64,000 nt of DNA from JAITVM01 sp031551135 (GCA_031551135.1 JAVBOA010000012.1:1-64000), one strand, 5' to 3'; counted from the stretch's first letter, positions 42,264-51,526 are shown. Notes: generated by a model not told the origin, from the letters alone. Made by a program: numbers and translations.

Positions 42264-43129
42264 ATACAACATATTTATTTGTACCGGGCAACAATCCGGG
42301 CATGATACAATCTTCCATGTTATTTGGTGCAGACAGCGTTATCATAGATTTGGAAGACGCTGTTTCGGCGAACGAAAAAGACGGCGCAAGGGTTTTGCTA
42401 AGAGAAGCTTTATTGAATTTGGATTTTTTAAATTCGAATATTGTAATTCGGATAAATCCGTATAATTCGGAATATTTTGAAAAAGATATCAAAAATATAT
42501 CTTTTGCTAATCCGACGATAAAATCATTCTCGATTCTTGTACCAAAATCAGAACCTAAATCTTTTTTTGAAATCGAGAAAATTTTAGATGAAATGAAAAT
42601 TTCAATAGATACAAAAATGATTGCTCTGATTGAAACGGCAGTCGGGCTTGAAAATATTTCGGAAATTATTAAAAACTCAAAACGCATTAAAGGTATATTG
42701 CTTGGAGCCGAAGATTTGACAAGCGATTTCGGGATTCCTCGAACAAAATCCTCTCATGAGATTTTATATGCAAGAAATAAAACTGTCGCGGCTTGCAAAG
42801 CCTACAATTTGGAATGTATAGACACTCCGTTTACAGATGTCGACGACGAAAAAGGACTTTTTGAGGATTCTTTGTTTGCCAAAAATATTGGCTTTTCGGG
42901 TAAAGCTTGTATAAATCCGCGCCAAATTGAAATTGTAAAAAAAGCTTTCTTGCCGTCCAAAGAAGAATTGGAATTTGCTAAACGTGTAATAAAAACAAAT
43001 GAATTGGCCAAAAAAGATAATCTAGGTGTTTTTTCCATAGACGGGAAAATGGTAGATGCTCCGATTATAAAACGTGCCGAAAATACCCTGAATTTGTACG
43101 AAGAATTAGTTGGTGAAAAATATGATTAA
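42260..43129 (+). CDS. citE: Citrate lyase beta subunit
   Basis: 289 residues of the HpcH/HpaI-like TIM-barrel family. FVPGNNPGMIQSS opens the chain, followed by IDLEDAVSANEKD and LIETAVGLENI with the metal-binding Glu, and the C-terminal GFSGKACINPRQI. It cleaves citryl-ACP to oxaloacetate and acetyl-ACP. It starts at GTG 42260 within the end of citD. Confidence 0.95.
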   Translation: MNTTYLFVPGNNPGMIQSSMLFGADSVIIDLEDAVSANEKDGARVLLREALLNLDFLNSNIVIRINPYNSEYFEKDIKNISFANPTIKSFSILVPKSEPKSFFEIEKILDEMKISIDTKMIALIETAVGLENISEIIKNSKRIKGILLGAEDLTSDFGIPRTKSSHEILYARNKTVAACKAYNLECIDTPFTDVDDEKGLFEDSLFAKNIGFSGKACINPRQIEIVKKAFLPSKEELEFAKRVIKTNELAKKDNLGVFSIDGKMVDAPIIKRAENTLNLYEELVGEKYD

Positions 43130-44654
43130 TCAATTTGGAATAGAAATTCTGGAATATATTGAAGGAATAGGGGAGCTTGAAGCTTTTCGCGGAATAAAAA
43201 AAGAAAGCGGAATTATCAATACTGTTCCGGTAAAAATAAAATCCAATAATTCTCAAAAAGTATTTTATTCGATTGAGGAGATTTTGGACAAACTCGATTT
43301 AAAAGATGGAATTTGTGTTTCGTTTCATCATCATTTGCGCAACGGCGATAAAGTTTTGAATTTTATTATGGAATCGTTGGCAAAAAGAGGGATTAAAGAT
43401 ATTATGCTTGCCCCCAGCTCGGTTTTTCCGGTACATGAGCCTCTGGTTGAGCATATAATGAGCGGTTGTGTTACAAAAATAACATCTTCATATATCTCCG
43501 GACCTGTTGCAAAAGCGATTTCGGAAGGTAAATTAAAATACCCGGCGATTTTGACAACGCATGGCGGTCGGCCGGCTCTTATCGAAAGCGGAAAAATTCA
43601 TATTGACATTGCTTTTGTTGCAGCGGCTTCGTCGGATTCTATGGGAAATATTAACGGCATAAATGGAAAATCCGCATTCGGAACTTTGGGCTACGCCGTT
43701 GCAGATGCCGAATATGCTGATACGACAGTTGTTATAACCGATAATCTCGTGGATTATCCAAATGCTCCGATTGATATTTCGCAGATTTATACGGATTATG
43801 TTTTAGTTGTGGATTCAATCGGCGATCCGAGCGGAATTGTTGCCGGAACCACAAGAATTACAAAAGATCCGCTTGGCTTAAAAATCGCCGCTCTTACTTC
43901 GAAATTAATTTTTCATTCGGGATATTTTAAAAACGGAATGAGTTTTCAAACCGGCGCAGGAGGCACATCACTTGCTGTAGCGGCAGAGCTTGCGAAATTA
44001 ATGCAGGAAAAAAATATAAAAGGGTCGTTTGCTTCCGGAGGAACTAATTCTTTTATAGTCGATATGCTGAATAAAAATCTTTTTGAATATATTTTTGATA
44101 CGCAATGCTTTGATTTGGCGGCAGTGGAATCATATAAAAGCAATCCGAAGCATTTGTTTATGAGCTGCTCTATGTATACTAATCCAAACCGAAAAGGCAC
44201 GGTCGCTGATATGCTTGATATTATGATTTTGGGAGCTACAGAAATTGACAAGGATTTCAATGTAAATGTTATAACCGGCTCTGATGGATATATAATGGGC
44301 GGTTCGGGCGGACATTCCGATACTGCGGCAGGCGCTAAACTTTCGATTGTTGTCACAAATTTAATCAAAACCCGAATTCCTATTGTCAAAGAAAAAATAA
44401 CTACAATAACGACACCCGGCGAAAGTATTGATGTTTTGGTCACAGAATACGGAATTGCAATAAATCCTCTGCGCAAAGATATTATCGAAAAATTAAAAAA
44501 TACAAATTTACCTATAGTAGAAATTTCGGAACTGATTAAAACGGCGGAGAAAATTTGCGGAATCCCGAAGGAAATAAAATTTGATGAAAAAATCGTTGCG
44601 CTTGTAATGTACCGTGACGGGACAATTATTGATACAGTGAGGAAAGTTTTATGA
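43122..44654 (+). CDS. citF: Citrate lyase alpha subunit (citrate:acetyl-ACP transferase)
   Basis: 510 residues, full CitF length. Characteristic stretches are SFHHHLRNGDKVLN, LAPSSVFPVHEPL, TTHGGRPALIESG, FQTGAGGTSLA and the glycine-rich GSGGHSDTAAGAKL. It swaps acetyl for citrate on the carrier protein. ATG 43122 is preferred to an upstream GTG 43110 because GGTG precedes it; it overlaps citE by 8 nt, so translation is coupled. Confidence 0.95.
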   Translation: MINQFGIEILEYIEGIGELEAFRGIKKESGIINTVPVKIKSNNSQKVFYSIEEILDKLDLKDGICVSFHHHLRNGDKVLNFIMESLAKRGIKDIMLAPSSVFPVHEPLVEHIMSGCVTKITSSYISGPVAKAISEGKLKYPAILTTHGGRPALIESGKIHIDIAFVAAASSDSMGNINGINGKSAFGTLGYAVADAEYADTTVVITDNLVDYPNAPIDISQIYTDYVLVVDSIGDPSGIVAGTTRITKDPLGLKIAALTSKLIFHSGYFKNGMSFQTGAGGTSLAVAAELAKLMQEKNIKGSFASGGTNSFIVDMLNKNLFEYIFDTQCFDLAAVESYKSNPKHLFMSCSMYTNPNRKGTVADMLDIMILGATEIDKDFNVNVITGSDGYIMGGSGGHSDTAAGAKLSIVVTNLIKTRIPIVKEKITTITTPGESIDVLVTEYGIAINPLRKDIIEKLKNTNLPIVEISELIKTAEKICGIPKEIKFDEKIVALVMYRDGTIIDTVRKVL

Positions 44655-45619
44655 TTTGCGAAATAGCGGATGATTTAGATGAAGTCAGGCTTTTTCTATC
44701 CGGATTTGATTTAAAATTAGATGAAGATGTTGATTATACGGTAGTAATCCGGCAAAATAAAAAAATAATTGCAACCGCTTCAAAATCCGATTATGTTTTT
44801 AAATGCTTTGCCGTAGAAAAATCTTTTCAAGGCGAAAACCTTACGGCTTTGCTTTTGGATAATTTATTTAGTAAACTTTTTTCTGAAAATAAAACTCATG
44901 CTTTTTTGTTCACGAAAACCGAAAATAAAATAATTTTCGAAAATTCGGGTTTTAGTTTAATTCATTCTGAAAAAGATGTATCGCTTTTAGAATTCGGCAC
45001 GCATAATATAAATTCTTATGTGAACAATTTGAAAATTGATAAAAATTCGAAAAAAGCGGCGATTGTAATGAATTGCAATCCTACAACGCTTGGGCATTTA
45101 TATTTAATCGAAAAAGCGGCGGCCGAAAATGAAAATCTTTTGATATTTTTAGTTGAAGAGGATAAATCATTTTTTAGTTTTGAAAGCAGATTCGAATTAT
45201 TGAAAAATGCAACAAGACATTTGAAAAATCTGACAATTATTCCGAGCAGTAAATATATTATTTCGAAATCAACATTTCCGACTTATTTTATAAAAAAAGA
45301 AACCGAGCTATTATCGGCATATACAAGATTGGATATAAATATATTCTGCAAATATTTCTGCGAAAAATTAAATATACAATCAAGATACGCCGGTGACGAG
45401 CCGCTCGATGAATTGACAAATTTCTATAATAAAACAATGAGTGAAATACTTCCGAAATATAATATAGAATTTAAGTTAATCAAACGTTTGGAAAAAGAGG
45501 GCGCAATAATTTCGGCTTCGAAGGTTCGAAAATTGTTGAATGAAAAAAAGTTTAATGAAATAAAAAAAATCGTACCTGAAAATGTGTATGAATATTTATG
45601 CATTCATCATATGAAATAA
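44651..45619 (+). CDS. citC: [Citrate lyase] acetate ligase
   Basis: 322 residues: a GNAT-like N-terminal part (to about 115) and a nucleotidyltransferase domain with the TLGH version of the HxGH motif in NPTTLGHLYLIE and the later IISASKVRKLL. CitC uses ATP and acetate to acetylate the carrier protein and so activates citrate lyase. The start overlaps the citF stop by 4 nt. In many bacteria citC precedes citD; here it follows citF. Confidence 0.93.
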   Translation: MICEIADDLDEVRLFLSGFDLKLDEDVDYTVVIRQNKKIIATASKSDYVFKCFAVEKSFQGENLTALLLDNLFSKLFSENKTHAFLFTKTENKIIFENSGFSLIHSEKDVSLLEFGTHNINSYVNNLKIDKNSKKAAIVMNCNPTTLGHLYLIEKAAAENENLLIFLVEEDKSFFSFESRFELLKNATRHLKNLTIIPSSKYIISKSTFPTYFIKKETELLSAYTRLDINIFCKYFCEKLNIQSRYAGDEPLDELTNFYNKTMSEILPKYNIEFKLIKRLEKEGAIISASKVRKLLNEKKFNEIKKIVPENVYEYLCIHHMK

Positions 45620-45622
45620 ATT

Positions 45623-46108
45623 ATGGATAAAATATTAAAAGCCAGAGAAGATAATTTTAATTTTATGCTGGAGATTTTCGAAAAATATAAAAAGACAATT
45701 ATTATTTGCAGGATAAATTATCCGGGTGTAGATAAAAATTCCGAAAATTCCGAAATTGCTTTTGAAAATATGCGAAAAAAAGTCACAGCGGAATTTTCGA
45801 AAAATATTTTATATTCGTATAATAAAAACTCATTTGACGGGAAAATTTTTTTCGGAGTTTTGGATTTGCCGCCACGAGATTCGAAATTAAAAGCGGTATC
45901 ATTAGAGGAAAAAGACAAGCTGGGCAGGTTATTTGATATTGATATTTTTCATGGAGATTTTATTTCCAGAAAAGAGCTAAACCTGCCGGAACGTAGGTGC
46001 TTTATATGTGACAGAAATTCGAGAGAATGTATGCGTGAGCATAATCACTCGAATGCAGAGATTGAAAATTATGTGAATAAATTGATTATTTCGTCAACTG
46101 CAGAGTAA
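45623..46108 (+). CDS. citX: Holo-citrate lyase synthase
   Basis: 161 residues. The CitX signature KLGRLFDIDIFHGDFISRKEL and the Cys/His end RRCFICDRNSRECMREHNHS identify it. It transfers the phosphoribosyl-dephospho-CoA group to apo-CitD. The precursor synthase CitG is not encoded next to it and must be supplied from elsewhere. It starts 3 bp after citC and its stop codon lies in the terminator stem. Confidence 0.92.
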   Translation: MDKILKAREDNFNFMLEIFEKYKKTIIICRINYPGVDKNSENSEIAFENMRKKVTAEFSKNILYSYNKNSFDGKIFFGVLDLPPRDSKLKAVSLEEKDKLGRLFDIDIFHGDFISRKELNLPERRCFICDRNSRECMREHNHSNAEIENYVNKLIISSTAE

Positions 46109-46126
46109 ACACAATTACTCTGCAGT
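46097..46126. terminator. Bidirectional terminator after citX
   Basis: A 12-bp perfect stem (46097-46108 with 46115-46126) that includes the citX stop codon and is followed by a T-rich stretch. It also serves the convergent small membrane-protein gene. Confidence 0.85.
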
Positions 46127-46128
46127 AT

Positions 46129-46530
46129 TTATTTCTTGAAAAAAGTAACGATTAAGTAGATTATTCCTGCGATTGAGGAAATTAAGTAAATCATTAATAT
46201 TTTACCGGTCTTTTTAGCTTTTTTTATATTTGCCGGAGTTTTGAAAATCATTTCATTGTCAATTTTTTGCAGAGCTTCCTGAAATGAATAATTTTTATTT
46301 ATAAATTCAGCGGCTTCATCTTGTTTGCAATATGCTTGGTTAATCAATAGCCTGATTGCGTCATTTTTTCTGCCATCATGTATCAATAAATAGAGAGAGT
46401 ATACTATTTGATAATTATCCAGTTTATTATTACGTTTACTAATAAGCTCCAGTATTTCAAAATTTGAATCCGGTGGCTGCCCGTAAAAAATTTCGTCTTT
46501 GATTTTGTAAAAAATATTATTTCTCTGCAT
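46129..46530 (-). CDS. Hypothetical tail-anchored membrane protein
   Basis: 133 residues. The soluble part is helical and may form TPR-like or sel1-like pairs of helices (NYQIVYSLYLLIHDGRKNDAI region). One hydrophobic segment near the C-terminus (about 111-130) ends in FFKK, so the protein is tail-anchored facing the cytoplasm. GGAGG lies 8 nt before ATG 46530. Family not recognised; it has its own transcript between cit and ricT. Confidence 0.6.
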   Translation of the reverse strand: MQRNNIFYKIKDEIFYGQPPDSNFEILELISKRNNKLDNYQIVYSLYLLIHDGRKNDAIRLLINQAYCKQDEAAEFINKNYSFQEALQKIDNEMIFKTPANIKKAKKTGKILMIYLISSIAGIIYLIVTFFKK

Positions 46531-46707
46531 ATTAAATCAACCTCCATGCAAAAAAATTCTTTATTCATTACGAAGCATTAAATTTTGTTTCTATATATTA
46601 TACCATAACTATTTCTAATATATAGCAGAATAAGCACGGAAAATTGTATAAATGAAAAATAATATTTTACAAATACAGGATTTCGGTTTAAAATGTCATC
46701 CATTTTA

Positions 46708-47595
46708 TTATTTATCGTCAAGCAAAGATTTTAGTTCCGCAAGTTCGTCCGGAGAAAGGGATTCTTCTTTTATTTTTCTGCGTTGAACAACTTCCAATTC
46801 TTCAGCGTTATAATAATCAATCGCAATATCATCTTTTGGTTTAACACGCACGGCTACTTTTACTAATTTTCTCAAAACATTGACAGATAAAACCTCGCCT
46901 TCGCCTTTTGGTGTGCGCACGATATCTCCGATATTAGGTAAAAGTTTATTAAGCTCAAAATACGCTTCTTCTTCATATTTTAAACAACACATTAAGCGGC
47001 CGCAGATTCCGGAAATTTTTGTTGGGTTCAAAGAAAGATTTTGTTCTTTCGCCATTTTTATCGAAACAGGCTGAAATTCGGATAAAAAAGTTGCGCAGCA
47101 CAAAGTAACTCCGCAGATTCCCATTCCGTTCATCATTTTTGCCTCGTCGCGAACACCGATCTGCCGAAGCTCAATTCGCGTGCGGAAAATAGCGGCAAGG
47201 TCTTTTACTAATTCTCTAAAATCAACGCGCCCGTCGGAAGTAAAGTAAAAAATAACTTTATTTTGGTCGAATGTAAATTCAACATCAATTAGCTTCATAT
47301 CCAATTTATGATCTCTAATCTTTTTATAGCAAATATCAAAAGCGTCTTTTTGCTTGTCAATATTTGCTTGGTGAACAACAGCATCTTCAGCGGTTGCAAC
47401 TCGGATTATTTTTTTTAAAGGCATAATAACTTCGCTGTCATCGACGAAACGGTTAGAAAGCTCAATTTTACCGTATTCAACGCCCCTTATAGTTTCGACG
47501 ATAACGCTTTGTCCGCGCTCGATAATAACGCCATTTGGGTCAAAATAATATATTCTGCCCACGGGTTTAAACCTAACGCCTACTACTTCTATCAT
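46708..47595 (-). CDS. ricT: RicT/YaaT (PSP1 domain) RNA-maturation and sporulation factor
   Basis: 295 residues. The PSP1 domain carries the two Cys pairs of the RicT family, GICGVTLCC and GICGRLMCC, which help bind the [4Fe-4S] clusters of the RicAFT (Y) complex. In B. subtilis this complex guides RNase Y and affects competence, biofilm and sporulation. The gene lies 6 bp after holB, its usual partner in Firmicutes. GGAG precedes the ATG. Confidence 0.93.
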   Translation of the reverse strand: MIEVVGVRFKPVGRIYYFDPNGVIIERGQSVIVETIRGVEYGKIELSNRFVDDSEVIMPLKKIIRVATAEDAVVHQANIDKQKDAFDICYKKIRDHKLDMKLIDVEFTFDQNKVIFYFTSDGRVDFRELVKDLAAIFRTRIELRQIGVRDEAKMMNGMGICGVTLCCATFLSEFQPVSIKMAKEQNLSLNPTKISGICGRLMCCLKYEEEAYFELNKLLPNIGDIVRTPKGEGEVLSVNVLRKLVKVAVRVKPKDDIAIDYYNAEELEVVQRRKIKEESLSPDELAELKSLLDDK

Positions 47596-47601
47596 AAATT
47601 T

Positions 47602-48588
47602 TTACTCCTTCATTGTTATTAACATCACTTCGATTGTTAAATTAAAATTGCCGTAATAATGTATGGAATATTTTGCTTTATCAATCGCATCTAAAATATT
47701 ATATAATTTATTTTTACTGTATTCAAAAGATTCATTCTTTATTTTTTCAAAATTAGATTTATCCAGAACAAAATTAAAAGATTCTGTTTCTTTATAAACA
47801 AGGATGTCCCGATACCAAACATACATAAAATCAAAGACATCTTTTACATTATCTTTATATTCATCAAAAATTTTGGCCGAAGCGAATAAATCGGTTAAGC
47901 TCATATTTTTAAAAGAAATTAGGAATGAAATTATTTTTTCACGCATAGATTTAAGATATTCATCATTTAGAAATTCTATTCCGCGTCCGATACTGCCTTC
48001 CGAAAAAAATCCGGCAATCTCCGAATTATTTTTGGAAATATCAAATTTTGAAGAAAGATAATCCGAAACTTTAATGTAGGGCAGAGGTTTAATTTTTAAT
48101 AAGACACAGCGCGAAATTATTGTAGGTAAAAAAATCTTATAATTGGCTGACTTCAAAATAAAAATCGCATACACAGGCGGCTCCTCGATTGTTTTCAGCA
48201 ATGCGTTTTGTGCTTGCACGGTAAGCTTATCTGCGTCATCGATTATAAAAATTTTATAAGGATATTTATAGGGCTTTATAGAAACGAGATTATTAATTCC
48301 TTCCCGAACTTCCTCAACCCCGATGGATTTTTTGTCTTTCAGTGATAATCTTATTATATCAGGATGATTATCATTATCAAAAGCGCGGCAGGAAACACAT
48401 TCCAAACATGGCTCATTGCCGTGTTTTTCGCATTGCAGAGTTTTTGCGAAGATATTCGAAATAAATGTCTTGCCGGTTCCGGAAGCTCCGTCAAAAATAA
48501 AAGCCTGCGGAACTTTTTCTTCTTCAATTATATTTTGCAGATATTTTACAATATTTTTATTCCCGATGATATCATTAAATTTATACAA
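47602..48588 (-). CDS. holB: DNA polymerase III delta' subunit
   Basis: 328 residues of AAA+ type. Walker A is GASGTGKT (34-41), a zinc module has Cys53, 61, 64 and 67, then IIDDADKL and the SRCVLLKI sensor region. Delta' is part of the clamp loader that puts the sliding clamp on DNA. It is shorter than tau/gamma and lacks their extra domains. The start follows AAGGTGTTTTTTT with somewhat long spacing. Confidence 0.92.
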   Translation of the reverse strand: MYKFNDIIGNKNIVKYLQNIIEEEKVPQAFIFDGASGTGKTFISNIFAKTLQCEKHGNEPCLECVSCRAFDNDNHPDIIRLSLKDKKSIGVEEVREGINNLVSIKPYKYPYKIFIIDDADKLTVQAQNALLKTIEEPPVYAIFILKSANYKIFLPTIISRCVLLKIKPLPYIKVSDYLSSKFDISKNNSEIAGFFSEGSIGRGIEFLNDEYLKSMREKIISFLISFKNMSLTDLFASAKIFDEYKDNVKDVFDFMYVWYRDILVYKETESFNFVLDKSNFEKIKNESFEYSKNKLYNILDAIDKAKYSIHYYGNFNLTIEVMLITMKE

Positions 48589-48672
48589 AAAAACACCTTA
48601 TTCCCGATTATCATAAAAAGATGATAACACAGCGTTTTGTTTATGACAATAAAAATCTTAAACCCAATTAAT

Positions 48673-49587
48673 TCAACTGCCGATAAATACCGGAAAATAA
48701 AGGTATGGGTCGTTGACATCAAATTCTTTTATAACAATATAATTAATATCCGGTTTATGAACAACGAAAAACATTTTACTATTAAATTTATCGTACAAAA
48801 TATCATAATGACCGATTGTAAATTTGTAATATCTCGAGACTTCGCCGACATAAAGTATTCGATTTATTTCTTTTTGAATATTTTTGAATTGAGAATCCAA
48901 TTCTTTTATATCCAAGCCTTCGAGCCAATAATTTTTTGTTGTCGTAAGCTGAAATTCATCAAAGCCTTTTAGACAAAGCTCTTTTGCTTTTTTCATGGCT
49001 TCATCTTTTGAAATCGCTTTCGTTGTATCATATTTTTCATCAATAATAATATTTGGATAAGAACGGATGATTGCGTTAGCCGGAGACAGAGGAAGTTTTG
49101 TGTCGTAATAATATGTGTATTTAGTCGAGAATTTTGGAGAGTAATTTACATTTAAATCAAAATTTTCAGCGATGAATCTAAGAGGTACGTATGTATAATT
49201 ATTGTAAATAATTGCAGGATAATCGAGTGCGATTTCTTTGCCGTTCACTAATGCCGTATTCTCGTTGATTTTGAAAATAAAATTTTTTTCTTCTTTATTG
49301 ATTGTAACTTTTCTGTTTGTTTTGTCCCATTCAACATTTGCCCCGAATTCTTCGCTGATCAGCCGGACGGGAACAAGCGAACGGTTATTTTTGATGATAA
49401 TTTCGTAATCCGGAATTATTGTGCCGTTTATAAATAGATATGTTTTGTATTCGTTCAGCATATATCTTTCTGTATAGTTGATGAGAATCAATTGATAATA
49501 ATATGTTGCGGTAGGATTGCCTTTTTCGATCGGTTTTGCCGCGATTAAAATAAAAGATAAAAAGAGTAAGATAAATAGTTTTTTCAT
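48673..49587 (-). CDS. Secreted protein with copper-amine-oxidase N-terminal-like domain
   Basis: 304 residues. A signal peptide (KKLFILLFLSFILIAA) precedes the domain usually called Cu_amine_oxidN1: LFINGTIIPDY...LVPVRLISEEFGANVEWD and a second half AIIYNNYTYVPLRFIAENF. This beta domain is frequent in extracellular proteins of spore-forming Firmicutes and is not a catalytic oxidase. The C-terminal 130 residues are unassigned. It sits between yaaR and holB, which are normally adjacent, so it is an insertion in that cluster with its own leader. Confidence 0.8.
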   Translation of the reverse strand: MKKLFILLFLSFILIAAKPIEKGNPTATYYYQLILINYTERYMLNEYKTYLFINGTIIPDYEIIIKNNRSLVPVRLISEEFGANVEWDKTNRKVTINKEEKNFIFKINENTALVNGKEIALDYPAIIYNNYTYVPLRFIAENFDLNVNYSPKFSTKYTYYYDTKLPLSPANAIIRSYPNIIIDEKYDTTKAISKDEAMKKAKELCLKGFDEFQLTTTKNYWLEGLDIKELDSQFKNIQKEINRILYVGEVSRYYKFTIGHYDILYDKFNSKMFFVVHKPDINYIVIKEFDVNDPYLYFPVFIGS

Positions 49588-49680
49588 AAGCCCGCTCCAT
49601 GTATATTTTTAATTTGATTATAGCATACATGGAAAAAAAGAAATTTCTGTAATATAATAAAATAATTACATAATAATTAA

Positions 49681-49750
49681 AAAACTGCTAAACGCGATGT
49701 AATATAAGATAAAAAATATCTCAAATAAAATTACCGTGTTTAACAGTTTT
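49681..49750 (-). terminator. Terminator after yaaR
   Basis: Arms 49681-49696 and 49735-49750 pair over 16 bp with two wobbles on the minus-strand RNA, followed by T6. It splits the tmk-darA-yaaR unit from the secreted-protein/holB/ricT unit. Confidence 0.65.
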
Positions 49751-49757
49751 ATTTTTA

Positions 49758-49800
49758 TACGATTTTAATTATTAAGGATAGAAAAAAATTGAAAATAGTA
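49758..49800. mobile_element. Short MITE relic at the yaaR stop codon (43 bp)
   Basis: Ends TACGATTTTAA (degenerate) and TGAAAATAGTA, with TTA on both sides (49755-49757, 49801-49803). The right TTA is the TAA stop codon of yaaR read on the minus strand. Confidence 0.65.
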
Positions 49801-50244
49801 TTATATAATTATATCTAATAAGAGTCCTCTTATTTCGTCGGTTTTATCGAGAATTGCGATATGGTCTTTTTCTTTTTTTAAAAGCTCCGAAGCGAGTTCG
49901 TCTAGGTTTTTGTTTACAAGCTTAACAATACCATAAACCCTGTGGCGGCCGCGCCTGTCTAAAAAGTTTTCACGATAAAATTTATGCGAGTTTGTAACAA
50001 CTTCGTTTACAAAATCGGTTATAAGTGAACGGTATTTTTTCATATCTTTTAAATCGGCGTGCTCAGCGATTTTTGTACCCATTTCCGATATATCTTCAAT
50101 AAGATTTTTAAGGCGTGCGAAAAGCCCTTCTTCGTCCAATTTATTTAAAGTAAAACTAAAGTCTTCGGTTTTATCGACTTTTTTATTGGAATTATTTATT
50201 TCGTTTAACCTATTTGGAGAAATTTCAGAAATTTTTAAATCCAT
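49801..50244 (-). CDS. yaaR: YaaR family (DUF327) protein
   Basis: 147 residues matching YaaR/DUF327, for example DLKDMKKYRSLITDFVNEV and DRRGRHRVYGIVKLVN. It is helical and soluble; its function is unknown, although it is nearly always encoded between darA and holB in Firmicutes. It starts 14 bp after the darA stop with AGGAGC upstream. Its TAA stop coincides with the target duplication of a MITE relic. Confidence 0.9.
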   Translation of the reverse strand: MDLKISEISPNRLNEINNSNKKVDKTEDFSFTLNKLDEEGLFARLKNLIEDISEMGTKIAEHADLKDMKKYRSLITDFVNEVVTNSHKFYRENFLDRRGRHRVYGIVKLVNKNLDELASELLKKEKDHIAILDKTDEIRGLLLDIII

Positions 50245-50258
50245 TTATAATTGCTCCT

Positions 50259-50588
50259 TTAGATTTTTTTAAACTCGGCAACATCCAATACGAATATCGT
50301 GGCTCCGCCAACTGTTACTTCAATCGGATACGAGGCAAAAGATTCGCTTGCAGTTCCCGTTGTAGCTCCCATAGAAGTAATCTGTTTTCGGGATTTGCAT
50401 TTTTTCTCAATAATATCAACGACTTCCGGAACTTTATCGTCATCAACACCGCAAATAAGCGTAGTGTTTCCGGCGCGCAGAAATCCGCCGGTCGACGCAA
50501 GTTTCGTTGCGGAATAATTTTTTTCGCTTAATACATCCATTACTAAAAAAGCATCTTCATCATGTATAATTGCTAAAACAAGTTTCAT
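50259..50588 (-). CDS. darA: Cyclic di-AMP receptor DarA (PstA/YaaQ)
   Basis: 109 residues, the full length of this PII-like trimer protein. MKLVLAIIHDEDAFLVMDVL opens the fold, KLASTGGFLRAGNTTLI carries the nucleotide-contacting Thr/Gly/Phe residues, and the FVLDVAEF end is typical. DarA binds c-di-AMP and is thought to relay it to unknown partners. Start follows AGGGGG. A 112-bp MITE separates it from tmk, which normally lies directly upstream. Confidence 0.93.
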   Translation of the reverse strand: MKLVLAIIHDEDAFLVMDVLSEKNYSATKLASTGGFLRAGNTTLICGVDDDKVPEVVDIIEKKCKSRKQITSMGATTGTASESFASYPIEVTVGGATIFVLDVAEFKKI

Positions 50589-50632
50589 AATAAAACCCCC
50601 TAATAAATAACTTGATTAGAAATCTTCAAGTT

Positions 50633-50744
50633 ATACTATTTTCATTTTGATAAGTAGAAAAAATTTTTCACAGCGGAGCGTTTCACGCATGCTTCAAGCG
50701 TGAAATGAAATATTTTTTTCTATCCTTAATAATGAAAATAGTAT
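50633..50744. mobile_element. MITE, 112 bp, copy 1
   Basis: Bounded by ATACTATTTTCA (50633-50644) and TGAAAATAGTAT (50733-50744), with TTA duplicated at 50631-50633 and 50744-50746 if the ends are trimmed by one base. The centre is a GC-rich hairpin. It is nearly the reverse complement of the copy at 56277-56388. The right TTA is the tmk stop codon. Confidence 0.85.
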
Positions 50745-51355
50745 TAAATAAAATTTATAATAATATCGATTATTTCATTGTGTATATAATCAGCATTTCC
50801 TAAAGCGTTAATTTTATGTATACGTTTTGGAAATTTTAGACATAAATCTAAATAACCCTGATATACTTTGTGATGAAATTCAATTTTTTCGGATTCTATT
50901 CTATCGGGAACAGCGGCGCTGGTTCGGCGGAAAAGCGATTCTTCGGGTGATATATCCATAAAAAAAGTAAGGTCGGGCATCAAATCATTAATGCCGAATT
51001 TATTTATATTATAAATATTTTCAGAGCCTAAATTTCGGGCATAGCCTTGATAAGCGATAGATGAATCCAGAAATCTGTCACAAAGCACAATCTTCTTTTC
51101 TTCGATAGCGTTTTTGATATTCGAGTTTACTAATTCCGCACGTGCAGCCGCATATAAAAGCGCTTCCGTATATGGCGACATATCATAATTTATCAATAAT
51201 TCCCGGATTTTTTCCGAAATAAAAGTTCCGCCGGGTTCTCTCAACATAAGTACATCCAGATTTTTTGATAACAAGAATTTATAAAGCAAATTAATTTGGG
51301 TTGTCTTGCCTGAGCCGTCCAATCCCTCAAAACTAATAAATAATCCTTTATTCAT
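50744..51355 (-). CDS. tmk: Thymidylate kinase
   Basis: 203 residues. P-loop FEGLDGSGKTTQ (9-20), the DRx motif CDRFLDSSIAYQG, and the LID region ESLFRRTSA identify dTMP kinase. It turns dTMP into dTDP. ATG 51355 is chosen over the upstream ATG because GGAG sits 6-7 nt before it. It heads the tmk-darA-yaaR group. The stop codon TAA abuts a MITE. Confidence 0.93.
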   Translation of the reverse strand: MNKGLFISFEGLDGSGKTTQINLLYKFLLSKNLDVLMLREPGGTFISEKIRELLINYDMSPYTEALLYAAARAELVNSNIKNAIEEKKIVLCDRFLDSSIAYQGYARNLGSENIYNINKFGINDLMPDLTFFMDISPEESLFRRTSAAVPDRIESEKIEFHHKVYQGYLDLCLKFPKRIHKINALGNADYIHNEIIDIIINFI

Positions 51356-51497
51356 TATTAACTCCATTGTAATTTTAAGTAGTTATTATAATATCGTTTA
51401 ATTTATTATATCATATTAGGTAAAATATTGTTAATATTTTTATGTATACTGATGAACAAATGTACAGTTTATTTTCGCTCGTCAGTGTAATGAAGCC

Positions 51498-51526
51498 GCC
51501 CTTACAGTGAATTTTTTTGTAAGGGC
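51498..51526. other. Hairpin between lysC and tmk
   Basis: GCCCTTACA pairs with TGTAAGGGC over 9 bp; a T run follows on the + strand side only. It may terminate counter-transcription or, weakly, lysC. Confidence 0.45.

Noticed and set aside
43946..44476. 176-codon antisense frame inside citF
   Set aside because: citF is a complete, conserved gene; the antisense frame has no RBS and arises from its codon pattern.
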